A DNA stretch of 64,000 nt from contig NZ_WMJX01000011.1 of the NCBI RefSeq assembly GCF_009711045.1, positions 36,671 through 100,670 of the forward strand, read 5' to 3'. The stretch comes from Myroides albus (GTDB lineage: Bacteria; Bacteroidota; Bacteroidia; Flavobacteriales; Flavobacteriaceae). A program made the translations under genes and the position numbers. Under the pieces are notes generated by a model, which did not search any database, was not told where the DNA came from, and saw nothing but the letters and a program-made list of their open reading frames with translations. Within the stretch, counting starts at the first letter, position 1, and every line of letters begins with the position of its first letter. Positions 42,816 through 52,004 of the stretch are shown in pieces.

Positions 42816-43955
42816 GTGATTAACAAACGTTTACTAATTAAAAATATACTCGGGTATTACGACGAAAATAGCTTCTACGATAAGAAAAGACAGCTTAATC
42901 TACATACTAAGTCAGGCAAAGCTAAGTTTCTAAAACATATCTGTGCCTTGTCTAATTCAAACCCTAACAACAATTCCTACTTGCTTGTGGGCATTGAAGA
43001 TACAGATAATTATATTACGGGCGTAGATTTTTATGACGATAGTAAAATTCAGAATCTCGTAAACGCCTATTTGGAGAATGCACCCAGCATTGTCTACGAC
43101 AATGTTCCTTTTGGTTTATTGCCTAAGGATAAGGTAGTTGGATTAGTGACGATTAAGCCAAATGGACTTCTAACTACGTTTAAAAGAAAAATTAATGAGA
43201 TAGAGGAAGGGACCTTTTTTTACAGAGTTGGGAGTACTTCTGTTCCGAATGAAAAGGTACCTATCGAAGATAATAGCAAAGTTGTGACAAGTATCGAGAA
43301 TGTTTCACAGATCGACTTTAAGACGCTTTTAGATACAGTTGTCAGTTTTGTAGCTGATACTCACAAGGATTTAAAAGCCAGATATAGTGTCTTTAAGGAG
43401 CAGTTTATCATTTGTTGGGCTGGAAACAAAATGAAAGTTCGCGGAACTCCTTTTTACTCCCGAGTGGATATCCTGTTTGTCAACGAGCAGATTCAGCTTT
43501 TTTACTCTGATTTGGATGCTGTTACTATCTACTATGACGACAATGAATTTGTTATTACTGAGTATCTAAATTTGGGTCTGAATGACAAAACATCTTATTA
43601 TCCTTTCGAAGAGGTAGCTATTCACTTTTACGACAATGGAACTTATGGTATTTCAAATACTTTATTATTTGATCCGCCCAGCTACAATCGAAATATACTA
43701 GGGCATATTTATGGGAGTAGTATGAATGTCATTTATAAAATCCAAAATGAAATGCGATTGACCTCTAAAGAAGAACGCGTTTTAAACAAATTGTGTTTCA
43801 ATATGATGTTGTGTTACCTCAATGGTTTCGACAAAGCTATTGACGAACTACTCGAGGTTAAAGATTACCTAAAAAAACACAGTGATCCTCAATTGTTTGT
43901 AGCCTTTAAAGAAGTAATGCGTATCTTGCGTAAGCTTAAATATGAAATGGATTAG
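42816..43955 (+). CDS. AlbA_2 (Schlafen-like) putative DNA-binding domain protein
   Basis: A 379-residue protein whose N-terminal half (about 1-150) fits the AlbA_2/divergent AAA_4 domain: RQLNLHTKSGKAKFLKHICA, then SYLLVGIEDTDN and FFYRVGSTSVP. The second half is a flavobacterial-type domain without a known motif. Start is a GTG at 42816; no ATG is available near the conserved N-terminus. It is only 3 bases upstream of a phosphatase gene, so the two are probably co-translated. Role unknown; regulation of nucleic acid or RNA is possible. Confidence 0.78.
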   Translation: MINKRLLIKNILGYYDENSFYDKKRQLNLHTKSGKAKFLKHICALSNSNPNNNSYLLVGIEDTDNYITGVDFYDDSKIQNLVNAYLENAPSIVYDNVPFGLLPKDKVVGLVTIKPNGLLTTFKRKINEIEEGTFFYRVGSTSVPNEKVPIEDNSKVVTSIENVSQIDFKTLLDTVVSFVADTHKDLKARYSVFKEQFIICWAGNKMKVRGTPFYSRVDILFVNEQIQLFYSDLDAVTIYYDDNEFVITEYLNLGLNDKTSYYPFEEVAIHFYDNGTYGISNTLLFDPPSYNRNILGHIYGSSMNVIYKIQNEMRLTSKEERVLNKLCFNMMLCYLNGFDKAIDELLEVKDYLKKHSDPQLFVAFKEVMRILRKLKYEMD

Positions 43956-43958
43956 GTA

Positions 43959-44693
43959 ATGAATAGAACACTTGTTATTGGTGATATTCACGGTGGATAT
44001 AAGGCTCTGCTACAAGTTTTAGACCGTGCAAATGTCACTGCAAATGATACTCTTATTTTTTTAGGAGATTATGTAGATGGATGGAGCGAATCCGCTCAAG
44101 TAGTAAACCTACTATTAGAATTAAAACTAAAACAGAAGTGTATCTTTCTTCGAGGAAATCACGAAACGCTTTTGGTACATTGGTTAAGAACGAAAGAAAC
44201 GAATAAACTATGGGAGTATAATGGAGGAGATGCCTCTATGAAATCGTATAGTCAGTTAAGTGAAATAGAGGTACAGAAACATTTAGATTTTTTTGACTCT
44301 TTAATGAATTACTATATTGATGACAAAAATAGATTGTTTGTACATGCCGGGTTTACTAATCCAAGAGGTATTACGGATGAACATTTTGAAGAAAGTCTGT
44401 ATTGGGATCGTACTTTGTGGGAGCTTGTCATGAGTATGAATGCGAATCTTTTTCCAGATGATATCTTGTACCCTCGACGCTTAAAGCATCACAGCGAAGT
44501 ATACATTGGTCACACACCAGTGACTCACTTTGGTTTTACAGAACCAACAAACTTTGCTAATGTGTGGAATATTGATACAGGAGCTGCTTTTTTAGGAAAG
44601 ATATCCATACTTGATATTGATTCTAAGGAGTTTTGGCAAAGTGACACCGTGGCCGCTATGTATCCAGATGAAGAAGGTAGAAACCATAAATAA
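43959..44693 (+). CDS. calcineurin-like metallophosphoesterase
   Basis: A 244-residue PPP-type serine/threonine phosphatase-like or diadenosine-tetraphosphatase-like enzyme. All metal motifs are present: GDIHGG (8-13), GDYVDG (37-42), GNHE, a histidine in FVHAGF, and GHTPV near the C-terminus. Two metal ions in the active site are expected. It is coupled to the AlbA_2 gene upstream. The substrate cannot be told from the sequence. Confidence 0.9.
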   Translation: MNRTLVIGDIHGGYKALLQVLDRANVTANDTLIFLGDYVDGWSESAQVVNLLLELKLKQKCIFLRGNHETLLVHWLRTKETNKLWEYNGGDASMKSYSQLSEIEVQKHLDFFDSLMNYYIDDKNRLFVHAGFTNPRGITDEHFEESLYWDRTLWELVMSMNANLFPDDILYPRRLKHHSEVYIGHTPVTHFGFTEPTNFANVWNIDTGAAFLGKISILDIDSKEFWQSDTVAAMYPDEEGRNHK

Positions 44694-44706
44694 CTGAGTA
44701 TTTTAT

Positions 44707-44714
44707 TATATTTG
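44707..44714 (+). promoter_or_regulatory. -7 element of the outer-membrane beta-barrel gene
   Basis: TATATTTG matches TAnnTTTG, 20 bases before the ATG at 44735. Confidence 0.55.
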
Positions 44715-44734
44715 CTGTTAAATCAAATTAGAAT

Positions 44735-45292
44735 ATGAAAAAACTATTTTTAGGACTAATGTTTTTAGCTTGTACTTTTGGAGCAAAAGCACAGGCTTTA
44801 AATGAGGTTAAAATAAATGTTTTGAATACATTAGTATTAGCTTCTGTTGAGTTAGGGTACGAACATTTTATCGATCATAACCAATCGATCGGTGCAAATT
44901 TCAATATCAATGATCGATTTTCTTATCACGCTGAAAAGAACAGTAAGAATCAAAAGTTTAAGACAAATAGTTTAATGGTTAATTACAACTATTACTTTGG
45001 AGGTAAGACTGGTGCTAATGGTAGTGGTTATGTGGTTACTCCTTTTTTGAAATACAGATTTGGAAACTTTGAAGAAGATAAATGGAATGAAATAGATGCT
45101 GTAGATCAAACTGTAAAAGTAGATATGGACAGTTTCATATTTGGTGTTGGAGTAGGGTACAAATGGGCTTTGGGTGATTCATTTACTATCAATCCATTTG
45201 CAAATATTGCAAGAAACTTCAGTAGTGAGGTGAACGACCGCTTTTCAGCTATTGAGTTTAATGCAGGTATCAATATTGGATATAGATTTTAG
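44735..45292 (+). CDS. outer membrane beta-barrel protein
   Basis: A 185-residue protein with a signal peptide (1-19, ending AKAQA) and alternating beta-barrel strands throughout (SLMVNYNYYFGG, DSFIFGVGVGYKW), ending in NIGYRF with the C-terminal Phe typical of outer-membrane insertion by BAM. An eight-strand barrel is likely from its size. No ligand or activity is predicted. Monocistronic, with its own promoter element and terminator. Confidence 0.82.
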   Translation: MKKLFLGLMFLACTFGAKAQALNEVKINVLNTLVLASVELGYEHFIDHNQSIGANFNINDRFSYHAEKNSKNQKFKTNSLMVNYNYYFGGKTGANGSGYVVTPFLKYRFGNFEEDKWNEIDAVDQTVKVDMDSFIFGVGVGYKWALGDSFTINPFANIARNFSSEVNDRFSAIEFNAGINIGYRF

Positions 45293-45320
45293 AACGTAAT
45301 AAGAGATAAATACTTTTTCA

Positions 45321-45350
45321 AAAGGAGTTCCTTCAAGGAACTCCTTTTTT
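45321..45350 (+). terminator. terminator of the beta-barrel gene
   Basis: Perfect 11-bp stem AAAGGAGTTCC / GGAACTCCTTT (45321-45331 / 45337-45347) with a T-tail. Confidence 0.9.
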
Positions 45351-45648
45351 TTGACTTTATGCCCTATATTGATTGTGCTTATTTGTCTGTTATTCACTTC
45401 ATTATTGGTGGTTTAATGTTTGATTTGTATAATTCTTTTAGTGTGAATTAGTGTAAATTTAGGTGATTGTTCAAGGATGTTTTTAAAGGGAATACTCTAT
45501 TTCACTGTACTACATTACTGGCTTAGGTTGCTGTTTTGACTCTGCCTGGAGTAGTTGAGTTTAATTCTTTGATCGACCGTGCCTGCTTCAGTAGTAGTAT
45601 ATAATTAGCAATGAGGACTAGTATTAATTACCTAAAATATGATCTGTT
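45351..45648. other. intergenic region
   Basis: No open frame or strong structure; contains the 11-mer TGCCTGGAGTA at about 45543 that also occurs in the gap near 9391. Confidence 0.3.
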
Positions 45649-45861
45649 ATGAGTAGATTTCAAAAGACGGGAGCACTTGTCTGCTTCTTTTTTATACTTA
45701 TTTTTAGTTTGTACCTTTCTTTTTTTAAGGGGAGTGGTATTAGTTTTTTGAACTATGAAATGTATCTTAACAATGCTGACTTTTATTTCAACCTACTTTT
45801 AATTTTGATTGCAGAGGGATTAGTTTTGTACTCTTTTTTAAAATTAATTAAATCCTTGTAA
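45649..45861 (+). CDS. small two-helix membrane protein
   Basis: A 70-residue frame with two hydrophobic helices (about 8-27 and 47-67) and a short polar loop with NYEMYLNNADF. It starts at an ATG and ends 80 bases before a terminator. No family known; real expression is uncertain. Confidence 0.45.
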   Translation: MSRFQKTGALVCFFFILIFSLYLSFFKGSGISFLNYEMYLNNADFYFNLLLILIAEGLVLYSFLKLIKSL

Positions 45862-45941
45862 GATTGGTAGATGCGTTCGTTAATACGGCTCAGAATAGTG
45901 TATAGCGCGTGATTCATTGTAGCTTATAGAGATAAAATATA

Positions 45942-45968
45942 AAAAGGGTTCACTCAGTGAACCCTTTT
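45942..45968. terminator. bidirectional terminator between the small membrane protein and the ALDH gene
   Basis: Perfect 12-bp stem AAAAGGGTTCAC / GTGAACCCTTTT with a 3-base loop. Confidence 0.88.
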
Positions 45969-46003
45969 CTGTGTATTGCGATAAGTATTTATTATCTATT
46001 CGT

Positions 46004-47551
46004 TTAGAAATCAAATTTAATACCTTGAGCTAAAGGTAACTCAGTTCCGTAATTGATGGTATTGGTTTGACGTCTCATGTATGCTTTCCAAGCATCTGAT
46101 CCGGATTCTCTACCACCTCCTGTTTCTTTTTCTCCTCCGAATGCACCACCGATTTCAGCTCCAGATGTTCCGATATTGACATTGGCTATTCCACAATCTG
46201 ATCCTGCATGAGATAAGAACAATTCCATTTCTCTCATGTTAGTAGTGAATATAGATGAAGATAATCCTTGAGGAACGCCATTTTGCATAGCTATTGCCTC
46301 TTGAATATCGCTGTATTTCATAACGTATAAGATTGGGGCAAAGGTTTCTGCTTGTATGATTTCGTAATCATTTTTACCTTCTATGATACACGGTTTTACA
46401 TAGCATCCACTTTCATAACCTTCACCTGAAAGAACGCCTCCTTCTACAATTATTTTACCTCCTTCTTTTTTTGCTTTTTCTATTGCGTTTAAGTAATCTT
46501 GAACAGCGCCTTTATCAATTAGTGGACCTACGTGATTAGTTGCATCAAGAGGGTTGCCTATTTTTAACTGTGCATACGCTTTTTGAAGTACTTCAATGGT
46601 TTTGTCATATACGCTTTCGTGTACGATAAGGCGTCTTGTACTTGTACAGCGTTGTCCTGCTGTTCCTACTGCTCCAAAAACAGCACCAACTAAAACCATG
46701 TTGATATCTGCATGTTCAGAAACAATAATAGCATTATTTCCTCCTAATTCTAAGATGGTATTTCCAAATCTTTCAGCTACGGTTTTTGAAACGTGTCGGC
46801 CAATGCGTGTTGATCCTGTAAAGGAAACTAACGGGATACGGTGATCATTATTGATCAAATCACCACATTCGTTCCCAACTACGAGGTTACATACTCCTTC
46901 AGGAATATTGTTTTCCTTGAAAACTTTAGATACTATATTTTGACATGCTACTCCACATAGAGGCGTTTTTGAACTTGGTTTCCATACACAAACGTCTCCA
47001 CAAACCCATGCAATCATTGTATTCCAACTCCAAACTGCTACTGGGAAGTTGAATGCTGAAATAACACCAACAACACCTATCGGGTGCCATTGCTCATACA
47101 TCCTATGCTGTGGTCTTTCAGAATGCATCGTTAAGCCATACAACTGACGAGAAAGACCTACTGCAAAATCACAGATATCGATCATTTCCTGTACTTCTCC
47201 CAATCCTTCTTGTAAGCTTTTTCCCATTTCATAGGATACAAGCTTTCCAAGATATTCTTTGTTTTTGCGTAATTCATCACCTATTTGACGAACAATTTCT
47301 CCTCTTTTTGGAGCGGGTACATTTCTCCAAGTCTTAAATGCCTCCGTTGCCGTTTGCATTACTTTTTCATAATCATCAGCAGTAGATGCCTGTACTTTGC
47401 CAATTAAAGCGCCATTTACTGGAGAGTAAGATTCAATTATTTTTCCATTTGAAAATGAATTTAATCCCGTAGATGAACCGTGATTTATTTCTTTTAAGCC
47501 AAGCTTCTGTAAAGCTTCTTCAATACCAAATTGGTTATTTAAGTTTGCCAT
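46004..47551 (-). CDS. ALDH7-type aldehyde dehydrogenase (aminoadipate-semialdehyde / piperideine-6-carboxylate type)
   Basis: A 515-residue NAD-dependent aldehyde dehydrogenase. Catalytic Cys302 in GTAGQRCTSTRR and general base Glu268 in LELGGNN are present, as are SAFNFPVAVWSWN and SFTGSTRIG of the cofactor site. The overall sequence fits the ALDH7 (antiquitin/AmaB/Pcd) group, which oxidises alpha-aminoadipate semialdehyde in lysine breakdown. Single-gene unit; no other lysine catabolism gene is adjacent, so the substrate is a family inference. Confidence 0.88.
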   Translation of the reverse strand: MANLNNQFGIEEALQKLGLKEINHGSSTGLNSFSNGKIIESYSPVNGALIGKVQASTADDYEKVMQTATEAFKTWRNVPAPKRGEIVRQIGDELRKNKEYLGKLVSYEMGKSLQEGLGEVQEMIDICDFAVGLSRQLYGLTMHSERPQHRMYEQWHPIGVVGVISAFNFPVAVWSWNTMIAWVCGDVCVWKPSSKTPLCGVACQNIVSKVFKENNIPEGVCNLVVGNECGDLINNDHRIPLVSFTGSTRIGRHVSKTVAERFGNTILELGGNNAIIVSEHADINMVLVGAVFGAVGTAGQRCTSTRRLIVHESVYDKTIEVLQKAYAQLKIGNPLDATNHVGPLIDKGAVQDYLNAIEKAKKEGGKIIVEGGVLSGEGYESGCYVKPCIIEGKNDYEIIQAETFAPILYVMKYSDIQEAIAMQNGVPQGLSSSIFTTNMREMELFLSHAGSDCGIANVNIGTSGAEIGGAFGGEKETGGGRESGSDAWKAYMRRQTNTINYGTELPLAQGIKFDF

Positions 47552-48200
47552 TTTCTAATTTATTAGGTTTTTATAGTTGATTGATTGCTAATATATAAAA
47601 ATTGCGGCAAATGATTATAAGTGTCTTAAAATCTTTGAGATTACTGTTTGATTAGTTTACTTATTTCATTCATTTAAGGCGCTTTATCATAGCTATACGT
47701 GTTTTTTTGAACCTTTCATAGCCGTGTTTTATAATTTTCGTCTTGGGCAGTCAATAGGGGATAGCCGAGGCATTGTGGTTTCTTGTTATTCGAATTGTTT
47801 ATTGCTTTGTTTTAGAATGGTGATTTGTGTTGTTTTCCTCGCACTTTTTCTGGGTATGCTTAGGGGTTTCTGGGAGTTTTCTTCGGAAAACACCCCTTTT
47901 TCCGAAGAAAAGTGCAAGAATACCCCAAGAAAGGTGCAAAAAACTCCCAAGGTATTGCCTCTTTTTTTGTACTTAGGAGGTCTTTAAGTCATTAGTCATT
48001 TTATCTACTTCGTAGAGGGGATTAAGGCTCTATTTTGAATGTGTTCTTGGGGTAAATTGGTTTGTTTAGTAACTGCTAATCTTTCAGTAATGTACAAGCA
48101 TTTACGGAATAGAGAATTTTCACGGACTATATTTTTAGCATAGTCACTTATCTTTGGAATAGCTGATGCATTGCTATATGAAATTTTTAGTTCGTTAAAG
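47552..48200. other. 650-bp intergenic region with repeat cluster
   Basis: Contains an apparent 88-codon frame at 47724-47987 that runs through an inverted repeat and is judged spurious. See the separate entry for the inverted repeat. The remainder shows no feature. Confidence 0.35.
47841..47958. repeat. imperfect long inverted repeat with perfect 11-bp core
   Basis: The core TTTTCTTCGGA (47877-47887) pairs with TCCGAAGAAAA (47901-47911) across 13 bases. Around it are scattered, roughly mirrored pieces: GCACTTTTTCTGGGTATGC and GGGAGTTTT on the left, GTGCAAGAATACCCC and GTGCAAAAAACTCCC on the right. It is less AT-rich than its surroundings and has no gene context. Confidence 0.55.
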
Positions 48201-48242
48201 AAAAATCCCCATTGTTATCTTTAAATAACAATGGGGATTTTT
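48201..48242 (-). terminator. terminator of the 3-hydroxyanthranilate dioxygenase operon
   Basis: Perfect 18-bp stem 48201-48218 / 48225-48242 with a 6-base loop, with T-tail on the minus strand. Confidence 0.92.
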
Positions 48243-48266
48243 TATATGGATAGATTAAGTGTTATT

Positions 48267-48803
48267 TCACTTAGTGAATTTTGGGTCTGATTCCATAATG
48301 TGGTTACAGTTCTTACACGTTCTTAATTCTTCTGAGGAATAAAAGTCGTTAAAATGGGGTAAGAAGTCAGTTTCTATGTTTGTTAGTTCAAAGTAGACTT
48401 CGTGTAGTTTGTGGTTGCACTGCTCGCAATACCACAATAATCCATCTTTCGTATTTTGTCCTTTCGCTCTCTTCTTTTCAATCACTAAGCCAACTGAGTT
48501 CTCTGTTCTAATTGGTGAATGTGGAACTTTGGCTGGCAATAAATAGATATCACCTGCTTCTAAAGTGACTCTTTTTCGCTCGCCATTTTCTTGAATGTCA
48601 ATGTAGATGGTCCCTTGTAGTTGAAAGAAAAACTCCTCTGCTTCGTTATAGTGAAAGTCTTTACGAGCATTCGGTCCTCCAACGACCATAACGATATAGT
48701 CATCTGATAACGGATAGATGTTTTTGTTGCCTACAGGAGGTTGAAGTAAGTTTTTATTATCTTCAATCCATTTATATATATTGATACTTTTTTGATTACT
48801 CAT
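48267..48803 (-). CDS. nbaC: 3-hydroxyanthranilate 3,4-dioxygenase
   Basis: A 178-residue cupin dioxygenase that opens the ring of 3-hydroxyanthranilate in the kynurenine route to quinolinate and NAD or to catabolism. Iron ligands H51, E57 and H95 (FHYNEAEEFF, PHSP) are present, as is the second rubredoxin-like metal site C126, C129, C163, C166 (CEQC, CKNC) of the bacterial form. No other kynurenine gene is nearby; it sits 14 bases after an EnvC-like gene, which looks like chance operon membership. Confidence 0.93.
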   Translation of the reverse strand: MSNQKSINIYKWIEDNKNLLQPPVGNKNIYPLSDDYIVMVVGGPNARKDFHYNEAEEFFFQLQGTIYIDIQENGERKRVTLEAGDIYLLPAKVPHSPIRTENSVGLVIEKKRAKGQNTKDGLLWYCEQCNHKLHEVYFELTNIETDFLPHFNDFYSSEELRTCKNCNHIMESDPKFTK

Positions 48804-48817
48804 TGCTTTAAGCCTTT

Positions 48818-50074
48818 TTAATTACTTCTACTCAACCAAGATTGTGGATTGTTAATATCCGCATTATGAGTTAATAAGAATTTTAAGACAGTCTTACCAC
48901 TGCTATTGGTATTAATGACACCAATGCTTTGTTTCAGACTTACACTATCTCCTTTTTTGACGTATACTTCACTTAGGTTTTGATATACTGTGATATAATC
49001 ACCATGTTGAATAAGTACAGCCTTATTTCCCCCTGGTAATACTTGGACTTGTAGGACTTCTCCTTGAAAAACAGCTCTTGCTTGTGCTCCTTGTTCAGTC
49101 GAGATTTCTACACCACTATTGTGTATAGTCAAATGTTTTTGTACTGGGTGAGGCTGATCTCCGTACGACAGTGATATATATCCTTTTTCTACTGGCCAAG
49201 GAAGTTTTCCTTGGTTAGCTTTAAAGTTATCAGCGACTAATTTACCTTCTGGAGTTAATTCAAATGTAGCTGACGATGAAGTCGCCGTTGACTTAGTCGT
49301 TGTCTTACCCGCTTTGGCTGCTGCTTCTCTTGCTTTTCTATTTGCCTCGGCAATTGCTTCGCGGATAAGCTGTTGTATTTTTTTGTCTATTTCTTTTGTT
49401 TGTTCTTGTTTCTTTTTAATCTCGTCATTGTATTTCTTTTGATCTTTTTTGACGATTTCCATTAAATTAGTCTGTGAACTTAAATCTTGTTCTAATGCTT
49501 TTTGATTGCTTTTTTGCTCCTCAAGCAGAACTCTTTGTTTTTCTTTATCTATGGCAAGTTTGGCAATCTTTTTATCGAGAACTTCTTTTTTCTCCTGTAA
49601 TTCATCCCCTTGTTCTTTTCGGTATTCAGCATATTGTTTCATATACTGTAGGCGTTTGTAAGCTTGCAGAAAGCTATCTGACGACAGTATGTACATTATG
49701 CGGCTTTGATTGGATTTACTTTTGTAGGATTTTTCTATAATATTAGCATAGTCCTTTTTTAGTTTCTCCAATTCAGCTTCAAGTACGTTGATCTCTTTTT
49801 GAGTTTTCGCGATATTGTTTGTCGTTACCGTAATTTGCTGTTGAACATTATTGATCAATTGGCGATTAAGGGATATTTTGCGATTGAATTCTTCTATTTC
49901 GGATAATATATTACGCTCTTTTGTTCTCTCTACTTGCAATAGCTTTTGCACAGACTTGATTTCGATCATAATCTGTTGCTTTCTGCGTTCAAGTTGTGCT
50001 TGAGTTTCTTTTTGTTGGCTCCAGCTGAATGCAGATGTAAGTAGTAGTGCTATTGTAATATATTTTGCTCTCAT
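48818..50074 (-). CDS. EnvC-like murein hydrolase activator (degenerate LytM/M23)
   Basis: A 418-residue exported protein: signal peptide (1-19), long coiled-coil (about 20-255) with a basic/Ala linker, and a C-terminal LytM/M23 domain (about 295-418). In active M23 peptidases the domain has HxxxD and HxH zinc ligands; here the corresponding places read TIHNSGVEIS and HGDYITVYQNL, lacking the Asp and the last His, so the domain is probably non-catalytic and acts as an amidase activator in cell separation, like EnvC. 15 bases after the DUF4292 gene. Confidence 0.85.
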   Translation of the reverse strand: MRAKYITIALLLTSAFSWSQQKETQAQLERRKQQIMIEIKSVQKLLQVERTKERNILSEIEEFNRKISLNRQLINNVQQQITVTTNNIAKTQKEINVLEAELEKLKKDYANIIEKSYKSKSNQSRIMYILSSDSFLQAYKRLQYMKQYAEYRKEQGDELQEKKEVLDKKIAKLAIDKEKQRVLLEEQKSNQKALEQDLSSQTNLMEIVKKDQKKYNDEIKKKQEQTKEIDKKIQQLIREAIAEANRKAREAAAKAGKTTTKSTATSSSATFELTPEGKLVADNFKANQGKLPWPVEKGYISLSYGDQPHPVQKHLTIHNSGVEISTEQGAQARAVFQGEVLQVQVLPGGNKAVLIQHGDYITVYQNLSEVYVKKGDSVSLKQSIGVINTNSSGKTVLKFLLTHNADINNPQSWLSRSN

Positions 50075-50089
50075 ATGTAGCGAGGTTCC

Positions 50090-50872
50090 CTATTGATTTA
50101 TTTTAATTTCTTTGTATCCGCTTGGTACTTTATATTGAAAATTGGTTTTTTCATTAAATGTTACCTTTTCATAACGAATGTTCAAATTTATGCTTTTTTC
50201 TTGTTCAGCCTTAATATTTATTTCAGTAGGCGCTGTGTACTTTCCAATTCGCTGATAATTTGGATAGCTGATAGTTACTTTTCTATTTTGCTGTGGTTCC
50301 GAAATTTCTTCTTTTTTCAACAGGCCATTTTTGTCCTCGAAATAATAGGTAGATTGTACATCAGTATCGATAGTTGATTCTATTTTATGTAAGCCTTCTG
50401 CAATACTTGATTGAAGGTTGTTTGTTTTGTCTTTGCTATCGAGCGCTTGTCCCAGTAATAGGTTTTGAAATCGGTTAAAATCCAATTCAGTACCAATCCA
50501 TTGCGTAAGGATATCAAAGGTGCCTTTGAAGTAAACTTTGTTCCACTTATCATAGAATTGAACTTGCTCAGGTGTGATCAACGCTTTAGCTACTGGAAAA
50601 CCAATGTAGCGTATATTGAGCATGATTTGCTTGTCTTTTTCTATGGAGATGTCTATAGCAAACTTTTGACTTTGCTTATCTGTTTCATAAGAGGCTGAAC
50701 TTCGAATTAAGGTTGTCTTAAAGTTCTGTGCGTGTTTACTGTGTTCATTTAAGATAGTAAGGACAGTTTTTGTATTTGTCGCATTGCCTTCGTCAAGGTT
50801 TAAACTATTCTTGTTTTTTTTACAAGCTACTAAAAGGGTAAGACAAAATACCACCAACAAGATTTTTTTCAT
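50090..50872 (-). CDS. DUF4292 lipoprotein
   Basis: A 260-residue lipoprotein (LLVACKKNKN; the Cys is residue 17, followed by basic residues, which does not fit the acidic surface-export signal and suggests a periplasm-facing location). The body is beta-rich and fits DUF4292 (ISIEKDKQIMLNIRYIGFPVAKALITPEQV, in part IRYIGFPVAKALITPEQV). The fold has been likened to LolA/LolB-type lipoprotein carriers; I treat that as unproven. Its usual neighbours in flavobacteria are the EnvC-like gene and the nucleotidyltransferase, as here. Confidence 0.82.
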   Translation of the reverse strand: MKKILLVVFCLTLLVACKKNKNSLNLDEGNATNTKTVLTILNEHSKHAQNFKTTLIRSSASYETDKQSQKFAIDISIEKDKQIMLNIRYIGFPVAKALITPEQVQFYDKWNKVYFKGTFDILTQWIGTELDFNRFQNLLLGQALDSKDKTNNLQSSIAEGLHKIESTIDTDVQSTYYFEDKNGLLKKEEISEPQQNRKVTISYPNYQRIGKYTAPTEINIKAEQEKSINLNIRYEKVTFNEKTNFQYKVPSGYKEIKINQ

Positions 50873-50920
50873 ATCAAATTTGCTTCTTAAACGGGTTTAA
50901 TGAACCAATATAACTAAAAA

Positions 50921-50953
50921 AAATCCGTTTTAAACTGCTTTTAAAACGGATTT
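50921..50953 (-). terminator. terminator of the dut-nucleotidyltransferase operon
   Basis: Perfect 14-bp stem 50921-50934 / 50940-50953 with a 5-base loop and an eight-T tail on the minus strand; it separates this operon from the DUF4292 gene. Confidence 0.88.
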
Positions 50954-50961
50954 AAGATTTT

Positions 50962-51972
50962 TTATTCTAAAACGGAATAATCTCCAATACTTATATTAGT
51001 GTGTTTGCCATCATAGACAGCGTGGTTTCCTACCATCGCATTGTCTAAGTTTGCATTGCGAATAATTGAGTTTGTTTGGATCAAACTGTTTTTGATTGTC
51101 GCATTTTCTACTTTTGTGTTTTCTCCTAAGGAAACATTTGGACCTACTGTAGCATTTCTTAAAACTACATTGTCTCCAATAAAACAAGGTGGTATGATTG
51201 TGCTGTTTTCATTTACTACAGTTGGAGAAATGTAATTTGCATTTTCAGCTTCTAAGAAACCAAGCATTCTATTGTTGGTGTCTACTGTTACATTTTTGTT
51301 ACCACAGTCCATCCATTCATCTACTTGCCCAGGCATGAATAACATTCCTTTCTGTTTCATGTTTTCTAAGGCATCAGTTAGCTGATATTCTCCTCCCTTG
51401 ATGATATTATTATCCAAGAGATATTCTAATTCACTGCGTAAAGTTTCTCCACTTTTGAAATAGTAAATCCCTATAATTGCTAAATCTGAAACAAATTCTT
51501 TCGGTTTCTCCACGAAATCGATAATTTGCTTTTTGTCATTCATTTTTACAACTCCAAAAGCACTTGGGTCTTTTACTTGCTTAACCCAAATAACGCTATC
51601 GGCATCTTTGTCTAAGTTGAAATCAGCGCGGAATAATGTGTCTGCATAAGCTACGACAATTGGTCCTTGCATACTTTCTTTAGCACATAGGATAGCATGA
51701 GCCGTTCCCAATGCTTCATTTTGATAACAAATGGTTCCTTTCGCTCCTAATTTCTCAGCAATAGTGATCAGATCTTTCTCAACATCCTTTCCAAAGCTTT
51801 CGTGAATAATGAATGCTATTTCTTCTATCTTGTCATTTAAAACCTTAGCAATATCCTCTACTAATCTGTGTACTATCGGCTTTCCTGCTATTGGTATTAA
51901 AGGTTTAGGTACTGTAAGTGTATGGGGGCGTAAGCGAGATCCTCGTCCTGCCATTGGAACTATAATCTTCAT
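50962..51972 (-). CDS. sugar-nucleotide nucleotidyltransferase with left-handed beta-helix
   Basis: A 336-residue enzyme with the nucleotidyltransferase motif PMAGRGSRLRPHTLTVPKPL near the N-terminus (residues 6-25), EALGTAHAIL, and the metal-binding AYADTLF. The C-terminal part (about 245-336) has hexapeptide repeats of a left-handed beta-helix (VVLRNATVGPNVSLGEN). Related to RmlA/GlmU-type enzymes that activate sugar-1-phosphates; the sugar is not clear. 32 bases after dut. Confidence 0.88.
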   Translation of the reverse strand: MKIIVPMAGRGSRLRPHTLTVPKPLIPIAGKPIVHRLVEDIAKVLNDKIEEIAFIIHESFGKDVEKDLITIAEKLGAKGTICYQNEALGTAHAILCAKESMQGPIVVAYADTLFRADFNLDKDADSVIWVKQVKDPSAFGVVKMNDKKQIIDFVEKPKEFVSDLAIIGIYYFKSGETLRSELEYLLDNNIIKGGEYQLTDALENMKQKGMLFMPGQVDEWMDCGNKNVTVDTNNRMLGFLEAENANYISPTVVNENSTIIPPCFIGDNVVLRNATVGPNVSLGENTKVENATIKNSLIQTNSIIRNANLDNAMVGNHAVYDGKHTNISIGDYSVLE

Positions 51973-52004
51973 TTGTTAAATCTTTTTATTAATATTTTCT
52001 TTTA

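Noticed and set aside
47724..47987. 88-codon plus-strand frame
   Set aside because: It runs through the inverted repeat cluster, has odd composition and no recognisable domain; the repeat explains the open frame.
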